Below are positions 42,346-54,742 of a DNA stretch of 64,000 bases, piece after piece (within the stretch, counting starts at the first letter, position 1; the number at the start of each line of letters is the position of its first letter). The position numbers and the translations under genes were made by a program. Origin of the DNA: Dromiciops gliroides (taxonomy: Eukaryota; Chordata; Mammalia; Microbiotheria; Microbiotheriidae). The notes below the pieces were generated by a model that worked only from the letters and a program-made list of their open reading frames with translations, did no database searches and had not been told where the DNA came from. The stretch spans positions 50,416,143 to 50,480,142 of the forward strand of contig NC_057867.1 of assembly GCF_019393635.1 (NCBI RefSeq), read 5' to 3'.

Positions 42346-43534
42346 GATTTGGAGAAGGAAAATTAGTACATTGAGGCATAAAGACTATTTTTTAATTTTA
42401 ATTTTTTTTTTATTTTAAGATCAATTCTTTAATTTGCCCTTCCTTTCCCCTCAGATGCTCAATGTTCTCTGGGTTCTCCCTAGGGCTCTCAAGAAAAGAT
42501 CTGAAGCTCAGTCATAGTTAATGTTTCAAGGGACCAGTGATCTCATATGTGTGGATACTCCTTCCACAGATCACCACCCCCTCCACCTCTGCTTAGCCTT
42601 TATGACTCATTCAGACTAAAGTGTCAATGACTGGTAACCCAGTGAAGTAGATAGCATAAGTATACATTACCTGATGTTGTCTGGGGGGAATGGCTGAACT
42701 ACTTTACGACAAAGTTTCCCAATTTGACATGGAGTTGGATTGTACTTGTAGGGAAATTAATTAAGGGAGTTCTCTGATCTATCTGCTGAGTTTATTGGGA
42801 AATGACCCTTTGTGTGACTTTTGGTAGGAGGGGGCTCAGAGGGGTTCTCCCCAGGTGGCCAAACGCATAAGTGGAGGAGTCAGCACTCATTCCTTTCACC
42901 TCTTGCCTCTAGGCTCTGTTGTCCTATAGCTATAGAGCAAATATAGACTGATGGGAAATCCAGATATCTGACCCTGACCTTTAACTGCAGCCTGTTAAGA
43001 CTGGACAGATGGCAAGTTTTTCCTTTGTTGAATGATAGCCTTTGCCTCAGAGCCCCTCCTGCCCTGACTACAGCTGCTCTGTAAAAAGTTTGGTGACCCG
43101 GAGTACAAGCTCAGTCATTTGCTATATATATATGCCCGTTACATTTGAAAAGCCCAGGAGTGCACAGAGTTTTGCCTCCTATTGTCCTGTTGTCTCAAGT
43201 AGGGACCTATCTCTTCAGCACAGAGGCACATCCAGGAACTTGCAAGAACTTCGTTCCTCCCTGCTCTGTCCCTTCCCCTGATTCCATGCCCGAATGTATA
43301 GAATGAAATCATAGAAAAACTACTCTCCTTCCTCCCTCACTAAGAGTCACTAAACGAAGTACATTTCCAGTCAGTCAATTCACCTAAATTCAGCTTTGTG
43401 CCGAGCACTGTGATACAAAGACAAACTAATCCCTTCCATCAAGGAGTATTAGGGGAAACAACATGCACACACATAAGTAAATACAAATTTGTGCATACAT
43501 ATATGCATAGACTATGTAGTCATATGTGTATGTT

Positions 43535-43594
<60 letters not shown>

Positions 43595-43664
43595 TATACA
43601 CACTCCTATATGTGTGAAACCAGTAGAAGGAATTCCCCATGAATTAACTTCCTCTACCAAAGAA
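42346..43664. other. Unique intergenic stretch
   Basis: No coding or RNA gene recognised. Contains a TA/CA microsatellite at 43537-43606. Confidence 0.6.
43537..43606. repeat. (TA)n/(CA)n microsatellite
   Basis: About 45 bp of TA repeats passing into CA repeats. Confidence 0.95.
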
Positions 43665-43815
43665 TAAATGAATGAAAAAGCATTTATTAAGTGCTTACCA
43701 TATTCCAGGCACTGCTAGAAATACAAATGCAAGTGAGTGAGATAGTCCTTGCCCTCAAAGAGCTTACATTCTAATAGAAAAAAACAACAAATATAAGTGA
43801 GCCAGAGTTCAAAAG
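43665..43815 (+). repeat. L3-like repeat
   Basis: AAAGCATTTATTAAGTGCTT, CATATTCCAGGCACTGCTAG, CTCAAAGAGCTTACATTCTA. Confidence 0.65.
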
Positions 43816-44299
43816 AAAGGGAGGTATTGGGCCACTGAAATTTCCCCTATCAGAGTCCTAGGTCACAGGGGTAGAGTCTGCATTCTGGTGGGAGGAACAG
43901 GGCCAGAGTGCAAGCAGTATGATTTGGAAATATAAGGGAAGTGGCCTGCTCAACAACTGATTGTTTTAACAGAGATGTCTGGGGCATTGAGAAGTGAAAT
44001 GATTTGCTTGGTGTCATACAACTGTAGTTTGTATCAGAGGTGAGGCTTCCTGATTCAGATCAGCTCAACACACTGTACAACACTGCTTTTCAAGTACAAT
44101 ATTTAAGAGAGAATGAGAGAATGAGAACGAACACGAACAATCCCCCTCTGGGCTACTCTCCAAAACTTTCAGTGATCCTGACAAGTAGTTTCCCCAGAGG
44201 GATGACTGCTACCTCAAGTTCTAGGACTGCCTCTGTGGGAGACCATTCCTAACACAGTATTTTACAAGCCCCTTCCAGTGTGTTTCCCTGTAATAATCA

Positions 44300-44960
44300 G
44301 CAAGTAGATTCTGTTAGCTTTTTCAAAAAGCATTTACTCAAATGGCATAGCAAGAACAGTAGTTACAAAGAAGATCTTCCATCCCACACAGATGCCACAG
44401 AATCCAGGAGGAAAGAGTGGGCACAGACTTAAAGTATAATGGTAGTGAGGCACACATGTAGGGAACACATATGACTAAAGCAACTCACAAGTCTAGAAAG
44501 CAGGGCCTGATGTCCTTTCTTTCTCTGAAGAATCCTAACAAATTCATGGCAGGGTGAGACATCAGTGTCAGTGATGGATGAATCACTCCACTATTAGGCA
44601 GGACTAGCGTCTCCAAAGGCCTGACATTTTCATTGGACAGATGGTTCAGTTGGCCTTGCTCCTTGGTGTCTCAGCTGGAAAGGTTGATATGATGCTAGGC
44701 TGAACTGAACAGGTTGTTGGGCGGGTGGGTATGGCACACAACAGACCATGCCAAGCAGGTCACTCGGCCATTGAGCTGCTGTTGGACTGGACCAGGCAGA
44801 TTACTTTGTCGCTAGTCTTCACGGGACTTAGCATCGTTACTGGATGGATGGCTTCTCTAGTTGTCCTCTTTGATGGACAACTGCAATCTCTTTCCCCATC
44901 AGCCTCTAGCTTACATGGCTATTTCTGGGTGTCACAGTAGGGTTATTAGAGGGTTCTTTC
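44300..44960 (+). repeat. Unclassified dispersed repeat, copy A
   Basis: AAGCATTTACTCAAATGGCA then TAGCAAGAACAGTAGTTACA. Resembles 52780-53400 and 60340-60720. Possibly ERV-LTR derived; no coding domain seen. Confidence 0.35.
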
Positions 44961-45222
44961 AGCCTGTCTGATGACTCCTAATCTAAGATTCACAAAATAA
45001 TCTCCTCTTTAACTCCCTCAGGACATCAACTCTGAGGTTTGTGACCTCCCAGGCAGAAGTTGATAGAGGTCTAGCCTCTTGTGCTTTCCAGTTCTTTTTG
45101 GTTCAGAGCATTGTTCCTTTGGCCAATTACCTTGGCCAGATTCCGGTTGGGGACTTGTGAATATAAATGGTTGGAGACAAAGGTATGAACTATAGAGGCA
45201 GTCTGTACTCTCGGCCAGATAT

Positions 45223-45445
45223 GTGGCAAAGTGGCTAGGGCACCTGGAGTCAGGGAAACCTGAGTCCAAATCTGACCTCAGATAATTACTAGCTGTGTGA
45301 CCCTGGGCAAGTCACATCACCTCTTTCAGCCTCAGTTTCCTCATCTGTAAAATGGGGATAATAACAGCACCTGAACTTCCCAGGATTATTGTGAGGATCA
45401 GATGAAATATTTGTAAAGTGCTTTGCTAACTTGGAAGTGCCAATG
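45223..45445 (+). repeat. MIR, near complete
   Basis: GAGTCCAAATCTGACCTCAG, TGTGTGACCCTGGGCAAGTC, TCATCTGTAAAATGGGGATA, ATTATTGTGAGGATCAGATG. Confidence 0.85.
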
Positions 45446-45519
45446 AAATGACAATATTGTATATGAATAATGTGGAACAGCAAGTAGGCTGAAATAGGAA
45501 ATCAGTCTGAAATGAGAGG

Positions 45520-46140
45520 TTGGAACCAAATCATGAAGGACTTTAAATGCCAGACAGAAGAGTTTGTACTAGAAGTAAGGGGGATCAGGAAAGGTTTCTT
45601 GCAGAAGGTGGCACTCTAGCTGAAATTTGAAGGAAACCAGAAAGCCCAGAAAGAGGAGATTGAGGAGGGAGAGCCTTCTAGGCATGGGGGACAGAATGGG
45701 AAAATGTCTGGAATCAGGTGATGCAGGGTCTAGTGAGAGGCATATATAGGAGATGCATTTTGGAAACAGAAGAAGTAGAAAAAAACCCAGTATATTGTGA
45801 AGAGGGGTACAAAGGCTGGGGAACACAAATAAACTCAGAGCCATTACTAGAAATTTGGTTCCTGACACAAGTAAGTGGGAAGAGCTGAGGCCCTAGGTCC
45901 AGCCACTGGGAGAAGAAGCAGGTAAGTCTTTAGCTACCACATGTGCTGTTGGGGCAGTGGGGAGGCAAGGAAGGGAGTATGTTTGAAGAGAGCTACTGGG
46001 GTAGGGCGAGACAGGAGAAGAAACATACCCTGGGATAGTACTCAATTATCAACCACTCCAACAATTATTATTCATAAATAATCAAACATTTATTAAGCAC
46101 CTACTAGGGACAAAGCACTGTGTCAAGCAGTAGTATTCTC
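45520..46140 (+). repeat. L3-like repeat pieces
   Basis: 45520-45850 (GATCAGGAAAGGTTTCTTGC, GAAATTTGAAGGAAACCAG) and 46075-46140 (AATCAAACATTTATTAAGCA). Confidence 0.55.
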
Positions 46141-46749
46141 AGTACCCTTTAAATTTCCCATCCTGGGACAAAACTCCATGGCCCCACCCTAGTTAAAGTT
46201 TTGAGGAAACTTAATTATCAACCATCAAAGGGAGTCCACAAAATGGAATCAGATGTCAAAGGAAATTATTGCAATATCCCCACCTCCCTTCTTTCCTGAA
46301 AACTCAGAAGACAGAATACTTGATTTAAAAGAATTAGAACCCTTGAAATTTTGAAAAAATGAGCACACATGTCCTGAACACATCAGGAAGTACTTCTTTA
46401 TAAAGACTCTTGTTTTGAATGCTCCTGGTGAGTAGCACATGGCAATGAGGACCGTCAAAGGCATGGCTGATATGTAATTAAAATTCACTTGAGTCCTTAT
46501 GCTGCCATACAAGTCCTACAGTCTGGGCCTGCATTTTACACACTGCCAGAAAGAGTAGGTAGAAAAAACCCTAAGATTTCCTCTAGGATATGGACAAAGA
46601 TAAATATGCCCTTTTCAATCTAAAGGTCTTGCAGGCTCTTACTGTTTCATTTGAATATTACTCCAAGCTGAACTGTAACTTGTGTTCTTCAGCTCCTAGG
46701 AAAGCTTCACAAAAGGTGGTGTGGGCAAGCAGAATGAAAAATACATTGA
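46141..46749. other. Unique intergenic stretch
   Basis: Nothing recognised on either strand. Confidence 0.5.
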
Positions 46750-46889
46750 GGGGCAGCTAGGTGGCACAGTGGATAGAGCACCAGCCCTGGAGTCAGGAGT
46801 ACCTGAGTTCAAATCCGGCCTCAGACACTTAACACTTACTAGCTGTGTGACCCTGGGCAAGTCACTTAACCCCAATTGCCTCACTAAAA
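46750..46889 (+). repeat. WSINE1-type SINE
   Basis: Complete; AAAAATACATTGA repeated before and after (second copy from 46889). Confidence 0.94.
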
Positions 46890-47082
46890 AAAAATACATT
46901 GAAATAACCTTTTAAGGACAAATTCAGTTGGTGGAGGGTAGGAGGAGAAAGAGACCCCGTGACACTGGCCCTGATACACAGAGAGACTATTCAACTCTGC
47001 AGTGGTGGGGAGAGGGAGGGTGCTTGATTGCAGCATGGCAGCCAGGAGATGGAAACCTTCACCTGAACCTAACACCTTCTTG

Positions 47083-47332
47083 TTGTTGTTTCAGTCCTGC
47101 CTGACTCTTTGTGACCCCATTTGGGTTTTTCTTGGCAAAGATAATGGAGTGGTTTGCCATTTCCTTCTCCAGCTCATTTTGTCAATGAGGAAACTGAGGC
47201 AAACAGGGTCAAGTGATTTGCCCAGGGTCACACAGCTAGTAAGTGTCTGAGCCTGGATTTGAATTCAGGAAGATGAGTCTTCCTGACTCTAGGCCCTGTG
47301 CTCTATCTACTTCGGGGAGCCACTCACCTGCC
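47083..47332 (-). repeat. MAR1-type SINE, near complete
   Basis: TTGTTGTTTCAGTCCTGCCT, GTGACCCCATTTGGGTTTTT, GGAGTGGTTTGCCATTTCCT, AATGAGGAAACTGAGGCAAA, then the CORE body and a worn head. Confidence 0.9.
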
Positions 47333-47776
47333 CCTAACACCTTCTTAGCCAGAATAAATTAATTAAAATAAGAAACCATGGTAGCTTCCTTCTTTAACTG
47401 GTTCTTCTTGTTAACTAAGTGCTAAGCTTAGTTGTTTCTGTGCACCAAAAGGACCACCAGGAATATAGTGTCCCCCAACACTTACCCTCCTCTTTATCAT
47501 TTTTCCTCCTCTTCAGTTAGGCACTCTAAACCCATCCTTCATCAGCTACTCCAATGACAGTAGATGAGTCTCAGAGCAGTCTTGAACTCAGGTTTGAGAC
47601 TGGAACAAAATAAGATCCTCAGTCCATTTAGTAATTAACCAAAGGAGGTTTGCTTAGCTGTAGCAGGGGAAGAATATTCAAGGCAGAAACGGTGTTGATT
47701 AACTGAACACAGCTTTTCTGTGCTAGTGTTGGTCATGCTGCTGGTTTGCTGGTCAGAAACTTCGGGGAAGAGAAGA
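47333..47776. other. Unique intergenic stretch
   Basis: Nothing recognised. Confidence 0.5.
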
Positions 47777-47790
47777 TGGAACTTCTTTTT

Positions 47791-47938
47791 TTTTTTTTTT
47801 TTTGCAGGCAATGGGGGTTAAGTGACTTGCCCAGGGTCACATAGTTAGTAAGTGTCAAGTGTCTGAGGTCAGATTTGAACTCAGGTACTCCTGAATCCAG
47901 GACCGGTGCTTTAACCACTGCGCCATCTAGCTGCCCCC
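47791..47938 (-). repeat. WSINE1-type SINE
   Basis: TGGAACTTCTTT at 47778-47789 and 47939-47950; long T-run. Confidence 0.94.
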
Positions 47939-48026
47939 TGGAACTTCTTTCTTGCTCTTGTTGATACTCAACCAGGAAACTACATCAATAAGCCAAGTCT
48001 TTGGTACCCTGAGTCAATTAAGTCTT

Positions 48027-48095
48027 TTGTTGTTGTTGTTGTTGTTGTTGTTTGCGGGGCAATGATGGTTAAGTGACTTGCCCAGGGTCACACAG
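48027..48095 (-). repeat. 5'-truncated WSINE1-type SINE with (GTT)n tail
   Basis: GTT microsatellite replacing the T-run, then GCGGGGCAATGATGGTTAAG to GTCACACAG. Bounded by CAATTAAGTCTT at 48015-48026 and 48096-48107. Confidence 0.9.
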
Positions 48096-48107
48096 CAATT
48101 AAGTCTT

Positions 48108-48210
48108 TTTTTTTTAAGGTTTAAAGGAAGTATAAAGATAGGTTTATTCTTTCTTTTTTTTTTAAGTTTTTTTATTATTTTCCAGTTATATATAAGGATA
48201 GTTTTCAACT
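48108..48210 (-). mobile_element. Very short L1 3' end
   Basis: TTTTTTATTATTTTCCAGTT then ATATATAAGGATAGTTTTCA is the complement of L1 3' tails; bounded by CAATTAAGTCTT at 48096-48107 and 48211-48222. Confidence 0.75.
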
Positions 48211-48222
48211 CAATTAAGTCTT

Positions 48223-48394
48223 GTTTTGTTTGTCTTTTTTGGGGGGGGTGGTTTTTTTGAGGGGCAATGAGGGTTAAGTGACTTGCCCAGAGTCACACAG
48301 CTAGTAAGTGTCACATGTCCGAGGCTGGATTTGAACTCAGGTACTCCTGACTCCAGGGCCAGTGCTCTATCCACTGTGCCACCTAGCCGCTCCT
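48223..48394 (-). repeat. WSINE1-type SINE, complete
   Basis: Third insert at this site, bounded by CAATTAAGTCTT at 48211-48222 and 48395-48406. Confidence 0.94.
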
Positions 48395-48406
48395 CAATTA
48401 AGTCTT

Positions 48407-49814
48407 AAAGATAGTTTCAGTACCTTTTAAGGAAATGTACTAGCTTAGCCTACATGTTAGAGGACCCTGGTTGATAGATATTACTACAAATAGAAATCCC
48501 CCCTTCTGTCTTTAGGAAGTCAGATTCTAGGATTCTACCACTTTTCTGTCCAGAAAGCTGGGGTTTGGAATTCTTGACTCTTGTCCAGAAAGCTGGAGTT
48601 CCATGTGCTTCTCCTCCCCAGGGGAAGTCGAGAGGTTATGCCACTGTCTCTCCAAGTTTGGGGCCAGGAACCTGGGGGTCAGGAACTCTCCTGTTGGACC
48701 ACATGGGCAAGAACATGTCTGTCTCTACCATATACCTCTGCCATTACCAGCTCCCCATCTTCCCATGAGTCCTGGACTGCTCCTAGGTGGGCTTCTCTTT
48801 CTGGATCTCTCCAGAAAACAAAAAGGGTAAGGGGGCAGAAGGGTCTTGGCTTCTAGCACAAAGGGGTTGTGCGCCATCCCACAATACAAAGAGCCAGCCA
48901 ATTCACCTCTGGGATAGTCCCTGTTGCTGGGACTCAATAGGAAACATTTTTAGCTCTTTCAATGGTCATGTTCATGCCCTTGAAAGGAGATGCCTCCTCT
49001 GGTCCCAAACAGAGGCTCACTTCAGTGTATATCTCTGACAACTTTCCCCGTGTCAATTGATTTGCTACATGCTTTAAAAAAAAAGAAGATCAAGCTATAT
49101 GACCACAAAGGGGACACTCAAACTTTAAGTTTTTAAGTCTCAATTTCTACAAAGGGAGATGATAACACATAATGGAATAGCGACTTCAGTGGTTTGTTGT
49201 GAGACTTAGAGACTGGATTTAAAGCACTTTGCCAGATTTAAAGCTCTATATCAAATGCTACTTATTACCACCATCATCATTATTATGTTTAATTGACTTT
49301 AATCCAGAGAATGGTCCAAATCCATTTTCCCCTCCATATACTCGATGGAGAAGTGACATCTTAAAGAAACCTCTTTAAAATAGCTGTAGTTAAAGGTGCC
49401 CTAATATAAATAGCTTCCAAGTGTTTTCCTATTTAGGAGAAATAAGAGCAGTTTGATAGGTAAAGCAAGTGGTACATGATGGATCATTAGAAAAACTAAG
49501 AAAGTCAATTATGTTCATAAAAAAAATTTGCTACACGTTAGTGACAAGTTTAGTGGTTTCCCATTTTTCAGAGTCTATAATAAGCTCGAATAGATCAGGG
49601 TGGAGCTATTGCCATTGCTAATAGTGCTTTCCTTTCATCTTTATCCTTCCTGCTAAGTTGATATTGATCTTGACCTCTGCTCTAATTAGCCTCTGGGTCT
49701 GTCTGTACACCAAAAATGATTCTTGTGACATAGACACCACATCGTGGGGCTGGGGATTTCAAGCACTGGACATAATCTTTTCTTCTCAGAGTTTCCAAAA
49801 TCATTGATTGAGTT
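48407..49814. other. Intergenic, mostly unrecognised
   Basis: 48480-49040 contains a repeated phrase GTCCAGAAAGCTGG (48548 and 48589) and may be an old LTR. 49140-49300 is a MIR-like remnant. No gene. Confidence 0.45.
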
Positions 49815-49828
49815 AGAAAATGCCTCTC

Positions 49829-49993
49829 AGGGCAGCTAAGTGGCACAGTGGATAAAGCACCAGCCCTGGATTCAGGAGGACCTGAGTTCAAATCCAGCCT
49901 CAGACACTTGACACTTACTAGCTGTGTGACCCTGGGCAAGTCACTTAACCCTCATTGCCCTGCAAAAAAAAAATAAAAACAAACAAACAAAAA
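49829..49993 (+). repeat. WSINE1-type SINE at the 5' edge of the CNDP2 pseudogene
   Basis: AGAAAATGCCTCTC at 49815-49828 and 49994-50007. The duplicated segment includes the pseudogene's start codon, so the SINE arrived after the retrocopy. Confidence 0.95.
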
Positions 49994-49998
49994 AGAAA

Positions 49999-51380
49999 AT
50001 GCCTCTCTTCAGTGACCTGCTTAGTCATATTGATGGATCATCAGGACCAATAAATACATAAAGAAGTTTGAAGAATGGGTGACAATCCAAAGCATGTCTA
50101 CACAACCAGAGAAAATAGCAGAATCAGTTGAATGATGGAAGCTGCAGGTGTAGACATAAAAAAACCCAACTAGTTGGCACAGCTGAGCTGATGGGCATCG
50201 GGAAATAAAAGCTTCCCGATGGCTCAGAAATACTTATTTCCTTCTATTTTACTTGGCAAATTGGGCCCAGATCCCCCAAAGAAGACTTTGTGTCCCTATG
50301 GACACCAGGAGCCCTGGAGGATGGCTGGGACAGTGAGTCTTTCACATTGGTAAAAAGACACAGAAAAAGCTATATGGCAGAGGTTCAACTGATGATAAAG
50401 TATCCCTGCTCAATTGGATAAATGCCCTAGAAGCTTTTCAACAAACAAATCAAACTATCTCTGTTGATGTCAAATTTTGTCATCAAGGCCTGCAGGAATC
50501 TGGTTCTGAAGGTCTAGATAACTTGATTTTTGCCAAGAAAGATACTTTCTCCAAAGATGTGGACTCTTTATATTTAGAGCAACTACTGGTTGGCGAAATG
50601 AAGCACTGTCTGGCTTCAGAGGAATTTGCTACTTTTTTTTATAGAGGTGGAATGCTCTGACATATATCTTCATTGTGGTGTGAGTGGTGGTTCCTGTGCA
50701 TGAAGCCATGTCCAATCTCATTACTTTGATGGGCTTTTTGTTGAACAGAAAGGGACACATTCTCATTCCTGGTGTTGATGAAGCTGTGGCTCCTGTTATT
50801 GCAGAACAGTTTTATTTGAAATAACATGGAAAAGATGTAGTACACATGCTTCTGCATGACTCAAAGAAAACTCTCTTAATGCACAGGTGAAGATAGCTGC
50901 CCCTCTCCCTCCTTGGAATTGAAGGAGTCTTCTCTGGTGCAGGAGCTGAAGCAGAAGTAAAAACTGATTCCTAAGAAAGTTATGGGCCAGTTATCAATAA
51001 AATTGGCACCATTGATGGTACCTTAGGTCATCAAAGAACAAGTCATAGGTTGTTTGAATGTAAAGTTTGCTGAGCTGAAGGGCCCCAATACATTCAAGGA
51101 ATGTATGGGCCATGATGGAAAATTCTGGATGTCACATTCCAGTCATCCATACCACATGATGAGAAGAAAACCGCTGAAAACAGTTTTTGATGTTGAGACT
51201 TGACAAGAGAAGGGGATGGTATTCTTGTGACCTTGACCTCAAGGAGGCCACAGGGGAAAATGGTATGCTACTGCCCCCATGGTGCCCAGTCACAGAATGA
51301 AGAGCTCAACAGGCACAACTACATAGTGGGGGGTAGGGGAGGGAGTGCTGGGTCTTTATGAAGTTTCTCAACTGAACTGA
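49999..51380 (+). pseudogene. CNDP2 pseudogene: Processed pseudogene of CNDP2 (cytosolic non-specific dipeptidase)
   Basis: Intronless and decayed, but recognisable over nearly the full family length (human 475 aa). Pieces in order: MPLFSDLLSHID at 49999, [82 protein letters not shown], and LYEVSQLN with a stop at 51378-51380. Stops (for example shortly after the QPEK segment, and within the GGSVHEA segment) and frameshifts break it repeatedly. A deletion removes most of the metal-site segment HLDVQP. CNDP2 is an M20-family metallopeptidase. Lack of introns means retroposition; no poly(A) survives clearly. A SINE abuts the start codon (49829-49993). Confidence 0.9.
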
Positions 51381-51689
51381 GCCACTTTTTTTCCCTTCAG
51401 AATGCCATATCTAGCTAGAAAGTTGGTTAATCTTGTCAATGGGCTATTCTTCATTCCACTTAGGTATGGATGAAAGTAAAAAGCCTCTTCTTTTCTTCTT
51501 TCCCTTCTATAAAAATAAGTTCCTACAAAAGCTTTGAACAGCTGGTTTCTCCCCAAGTTCAAGTAGATCAACAGGGGGGAAAGTATCCAGGCTACAAAGA
51601 CTACAAAAGTGTCTGGAAGAAATGAAAAGAGGTATAAAAAATGGACTGACAGCCAAGGAAGAAAGAAAAACAAGGAGAATCCAAAGCTT

Positions 51690-52260
51690 AGAAAAGATGG
51701 TGGTTAAGCTCCAGGAAAGCAGGTACATTAATACAGCATTGGTGGAGCTGGGAAAAATCCATTTTGGAACTATGTTCCCAAAGTCACGAAATTATGTATA
51801 CCTAATTACTCAGCCATACCAATACTAGACTTATAAACCAAAGATATCAATGAAAGAAAAATAGAAACTATATATATAAAAGTATAGCAGCTCATTGAAG
51901 GGGCAAAGAACTGGAAACAAAAGAGAATGGCTAAAGAAATTATTGTATATTAATATAATGGAATATTCTTGTACCATAAGAAATGAGTAAATAATAGTTT
52001 CAGAGAAACTTGGGAAGTCATAATAAACTGATGCAAAGTAAAGTGAGAACCGGTAGAATAATTGTATACAATAACATTAACATTGTCAATAAAAACAACT
52101 TTAAAAGACTGGAGAATCAATGCAATGACTAATATGATTCCAAAGGACTGATGAGGAAATATACTATTCTCCTCTTGACGGAGAAATAAAGAATAAGACA
52201 AATTATTGGATGTGGTCAAATGTTGGAATTTGTTTTTCCTTGACTACTTACATGTTATAA
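51690..52260 (+). mobile_element. L1 ORF2-end/3' UTR remnant
   Basis: ACAGCATTGGTGGAGCTG, GGCAAAGAACTGGAAAC, ATGGAATATTCTTGTACC, ATAAGAAATGAGTAAATAAT, GATGCAAAGTAAAGTGAGAA in L1 order; decayed. Confidence 0.65.
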
Positions 52261-52371
52261 GGACTGTCTCTTTTTTTTTTGCTGGGGGGGGGGGAAGGAG
52301 GCAGAGTGAGAGTGGGATGGAGAAGATGTATAGAGATGGGGTAATAAAAAAAGGATCACTGAGACATTTTT

Positions 52372-52513
52372 TTTTTAAGTGAGGCAATTGGGGTTAAGTG
52401 ACTTGCCCAGGGTCACACAGCTAGTAAGTGCTAAGTGTCTGAGGACGGATTTGAACTCAGGTACTCCTGAATCCAGGGCCGGTGCTCTATCCACTGCGCC
52501 ACCTAGCTGCCCC
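52372..52513 (-). repeat. WSINE1-type SINE
   Basis: CTGAGACATTTT before and CTGAGGCATCTTTT after (52514). Confidence 0.93.
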
Positions 52514-52779
52514 CTGAGGCATCTTTTTCAAAGTTGAACAGAAAGGAACAGAAAGGCCAAAAAGAATCACGGTCAAGTAGGATAGCTTCGAAAGCTATAG
52601 GTTGAATTTATTATATATTTGTAGGCCATAAAAGCTCTGAGGATTCTCTTCCCAACTCTTACTCACACTGATAATTCAAGTCCCACCCCCCCAACATGGC
52701 AACATGTTTCTCCCCAGGATTCTAGGGGTACTGCTCAGTGGTTGGTTGTGCCTTTCTAATGCCATCAGCTCAAGCCCCG

Positions 52780-53400
52780 ACTAATGTGCTTTTCCCAAGA
52801 TTATCCATTGAGCATCATTTTATTCAGCCAGCCTTAAGAAGAAAGGGATATTTATTTAAATGGTACAAGATAAAGAGCCAGTATAAGACATCCTCTCCCA
52901 AGTCTGTGACTCTCCCACTGGTATATACAATCTAGGGGGAGGTGGGCTGCAATTTAGAGAGCATGTGTGGCAAATGGGTAACTGAGCTCCTGGGTACTGG
53001 AAGTTCTTTCCTGCCCTTTGTGAGATCCTCCAGAAATTCTCCCTGGGCATGTTGTGTTTTCTTTACTGGGCTCCATATGGAGTCATGAACCTAGGCCAGT
53101 CTGTCATTGGCTCCCAATGCAGACACTGCCATTAGCTGACCTAGGGATGCCCTTGGTACACTGAGATAGGAAGATAGGAAGTGCAGCATCTTCCACATGC
53201 TTTAGAGCTCTCAAGATCCTCCTCCAGTCAAAGGAATGTGGGGAGGAGACCTAGGCCAAGGCTCAAGCTGAGGCCTCTCTTGTCCTCCAGGCAGTTCTTC
53301 CTCTGGGGGTTTTACTGGAATGCCACCTTTGCGCCAGTCTCTCTAATGGCTCCCTTGTCAACTCCAGAATTTACAGATAACCCATAGGATATGACCAGTT
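52780..53400 (+). repeat. Unclassified dispersed repeat, copy B
   Basis: GGGATATTTATTTAAATGGT then ACAAGATAAAGAGCCAGTAT; aligns by eye with copies A (44300) and C (60340). 53400-54000 beyond it is unrecognised. Confidence 0.35.
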
Positions 53401-53999
53401 TTCTTCAGCTCCTCTGAATTCTCTTCCTGTGCAATGTCACTCCTGTTCCAAGTGCTTTTTTGAATTTAGCCTAAAGCCTGTGATTGATTGAGCGATTGAT
53501 TTTAGAATCAACCTATGACTGAGATTGATTGTTTTCACTGAGTTAGCAGACTAGGACATCATATCACCTATTTTAACTCAAATGGGGTCACAACCTCAGC
53601 CTTTCATATTTAAAAAAGTAAAGTGAACACTACATAATTGAGAGCCCCAGCTTCAGGGACAATCCTCTTTTTTCTGTTCTACACTCTATATGGAAACTTT
53701 TCTGATATTTCTTCAGTTTAGAATAAGTTTAGAAGGAGAGAAAAAAAAAGACTTCAAATAAGTGTCAGTGATAACTACTTCCCTAGGAGGTTGGGACTTA
53801 AAACTATCAAAACATAAAGCATTTGGCATGACTGCTGAACAGACATTTTACATTTCACATTGGTTCTGCACTGTCTAAACAACTTCCAAGTCTGTATCTT
53901 CTTCCAAGCCAGGCCAGGCCATGGCTTGGGCTCCCCTTTTTGTTGGTAGTCATCTCCTCCAGGGCAGAAATTCCCCTTGCTGTCAGTCAACTCTGACCA

Positions 54000-54562
54000 A
54001 TGGACCCAAGCTCTCCAACCTCAAACTCATGAGATTACCCCCCAAGAATGGACATATTCTGCCTTTCTTTTTATCCTTAGCACTTAGCACAGGGATGCTT
54101 AAGAAATGCTTGTTGACTGACTGACTGATTTGTCCATCTCTGGACCACTATTTGGTCATCTACAATCAAGGAAAGAGAGATAATACAAAAGAGGCAGAGG
54201 CCCAGGTTCAAGCTACCTAGTTTGAGTCCCTTTACTCTAGCTTCCTCTGCATTGGAACAGTCACATACAATAATCTCTTTTGGACAAGCTAGAGTAATTC
54301 TGACAGGACTGCTCTGAGTAGAGAAGGGAGGGTCAGCCTCTTTTAAAGATTTGCTGAGTCTCAAGTTTTTCCTGCATAGCTGCTAATAAGGAAACTATTT
54401 CACCATCCCCAAGGCACCCAAGCCCTTTAGCCCTGGCTGGAAACAAGGAGGATCGCCATGTCAATAAGCCATGGCCCCTGTTTACAAATGTTTTCTCTGA
54501 ACTTGCAGTCCCCTCAACATCTTGGACAGTGCTTTGTACATAGTAGGCACGTAATAGATTTT
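54000..54562. repeat. L2 3' end and unique sequence
   Basis: 54060-54130: CACTTAGCACAGGGATGCTT, GAAATGCTTGTTGACTGACT. 54130-54500 nothing recognised. 54515-54562 a second L2 tail. Confidence 0.5.
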
Positions 54563-54730
54563 TTGTTTGTTTGTTTTGTTTTTTGGGTTTTTTTGCGGGG
54601 CAAGTGGGGTTAAGTGACTTGCCCAGGGTCACACAGCTAGTAAGTCTTAAGTGTCTGAGGCCGGATTTGAACTCAGGTCCTCCTGAATTCAGGGCCGGTG
54701 CTCTATCCTCTGTGCCACCTAGCTGCCCCC
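54563..54730 (-). repeat. WSINE1-type SINE inside an L2 tail
   Basis: Perfect duplication GTAATAGATTTT at 54551-54562 and 54731-54742; tail of TTTG units. Confidence 0.95.
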
Positions 54731-54742
54731 GTAATAGATTTT

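Noticed and set aside
43090-43130. Retroviral primer-binding-site-like phrase TTTGGTGACCCGGAG
   Set aside because: No LTR ends, polypurine tract or retroviral coding sequence nearby to support it.
44725-44940. 71-codon open frame with hydrophobic middle
   Set aside because: Lies in an unclassified dispersed repeat and has no family resemblance I can support.
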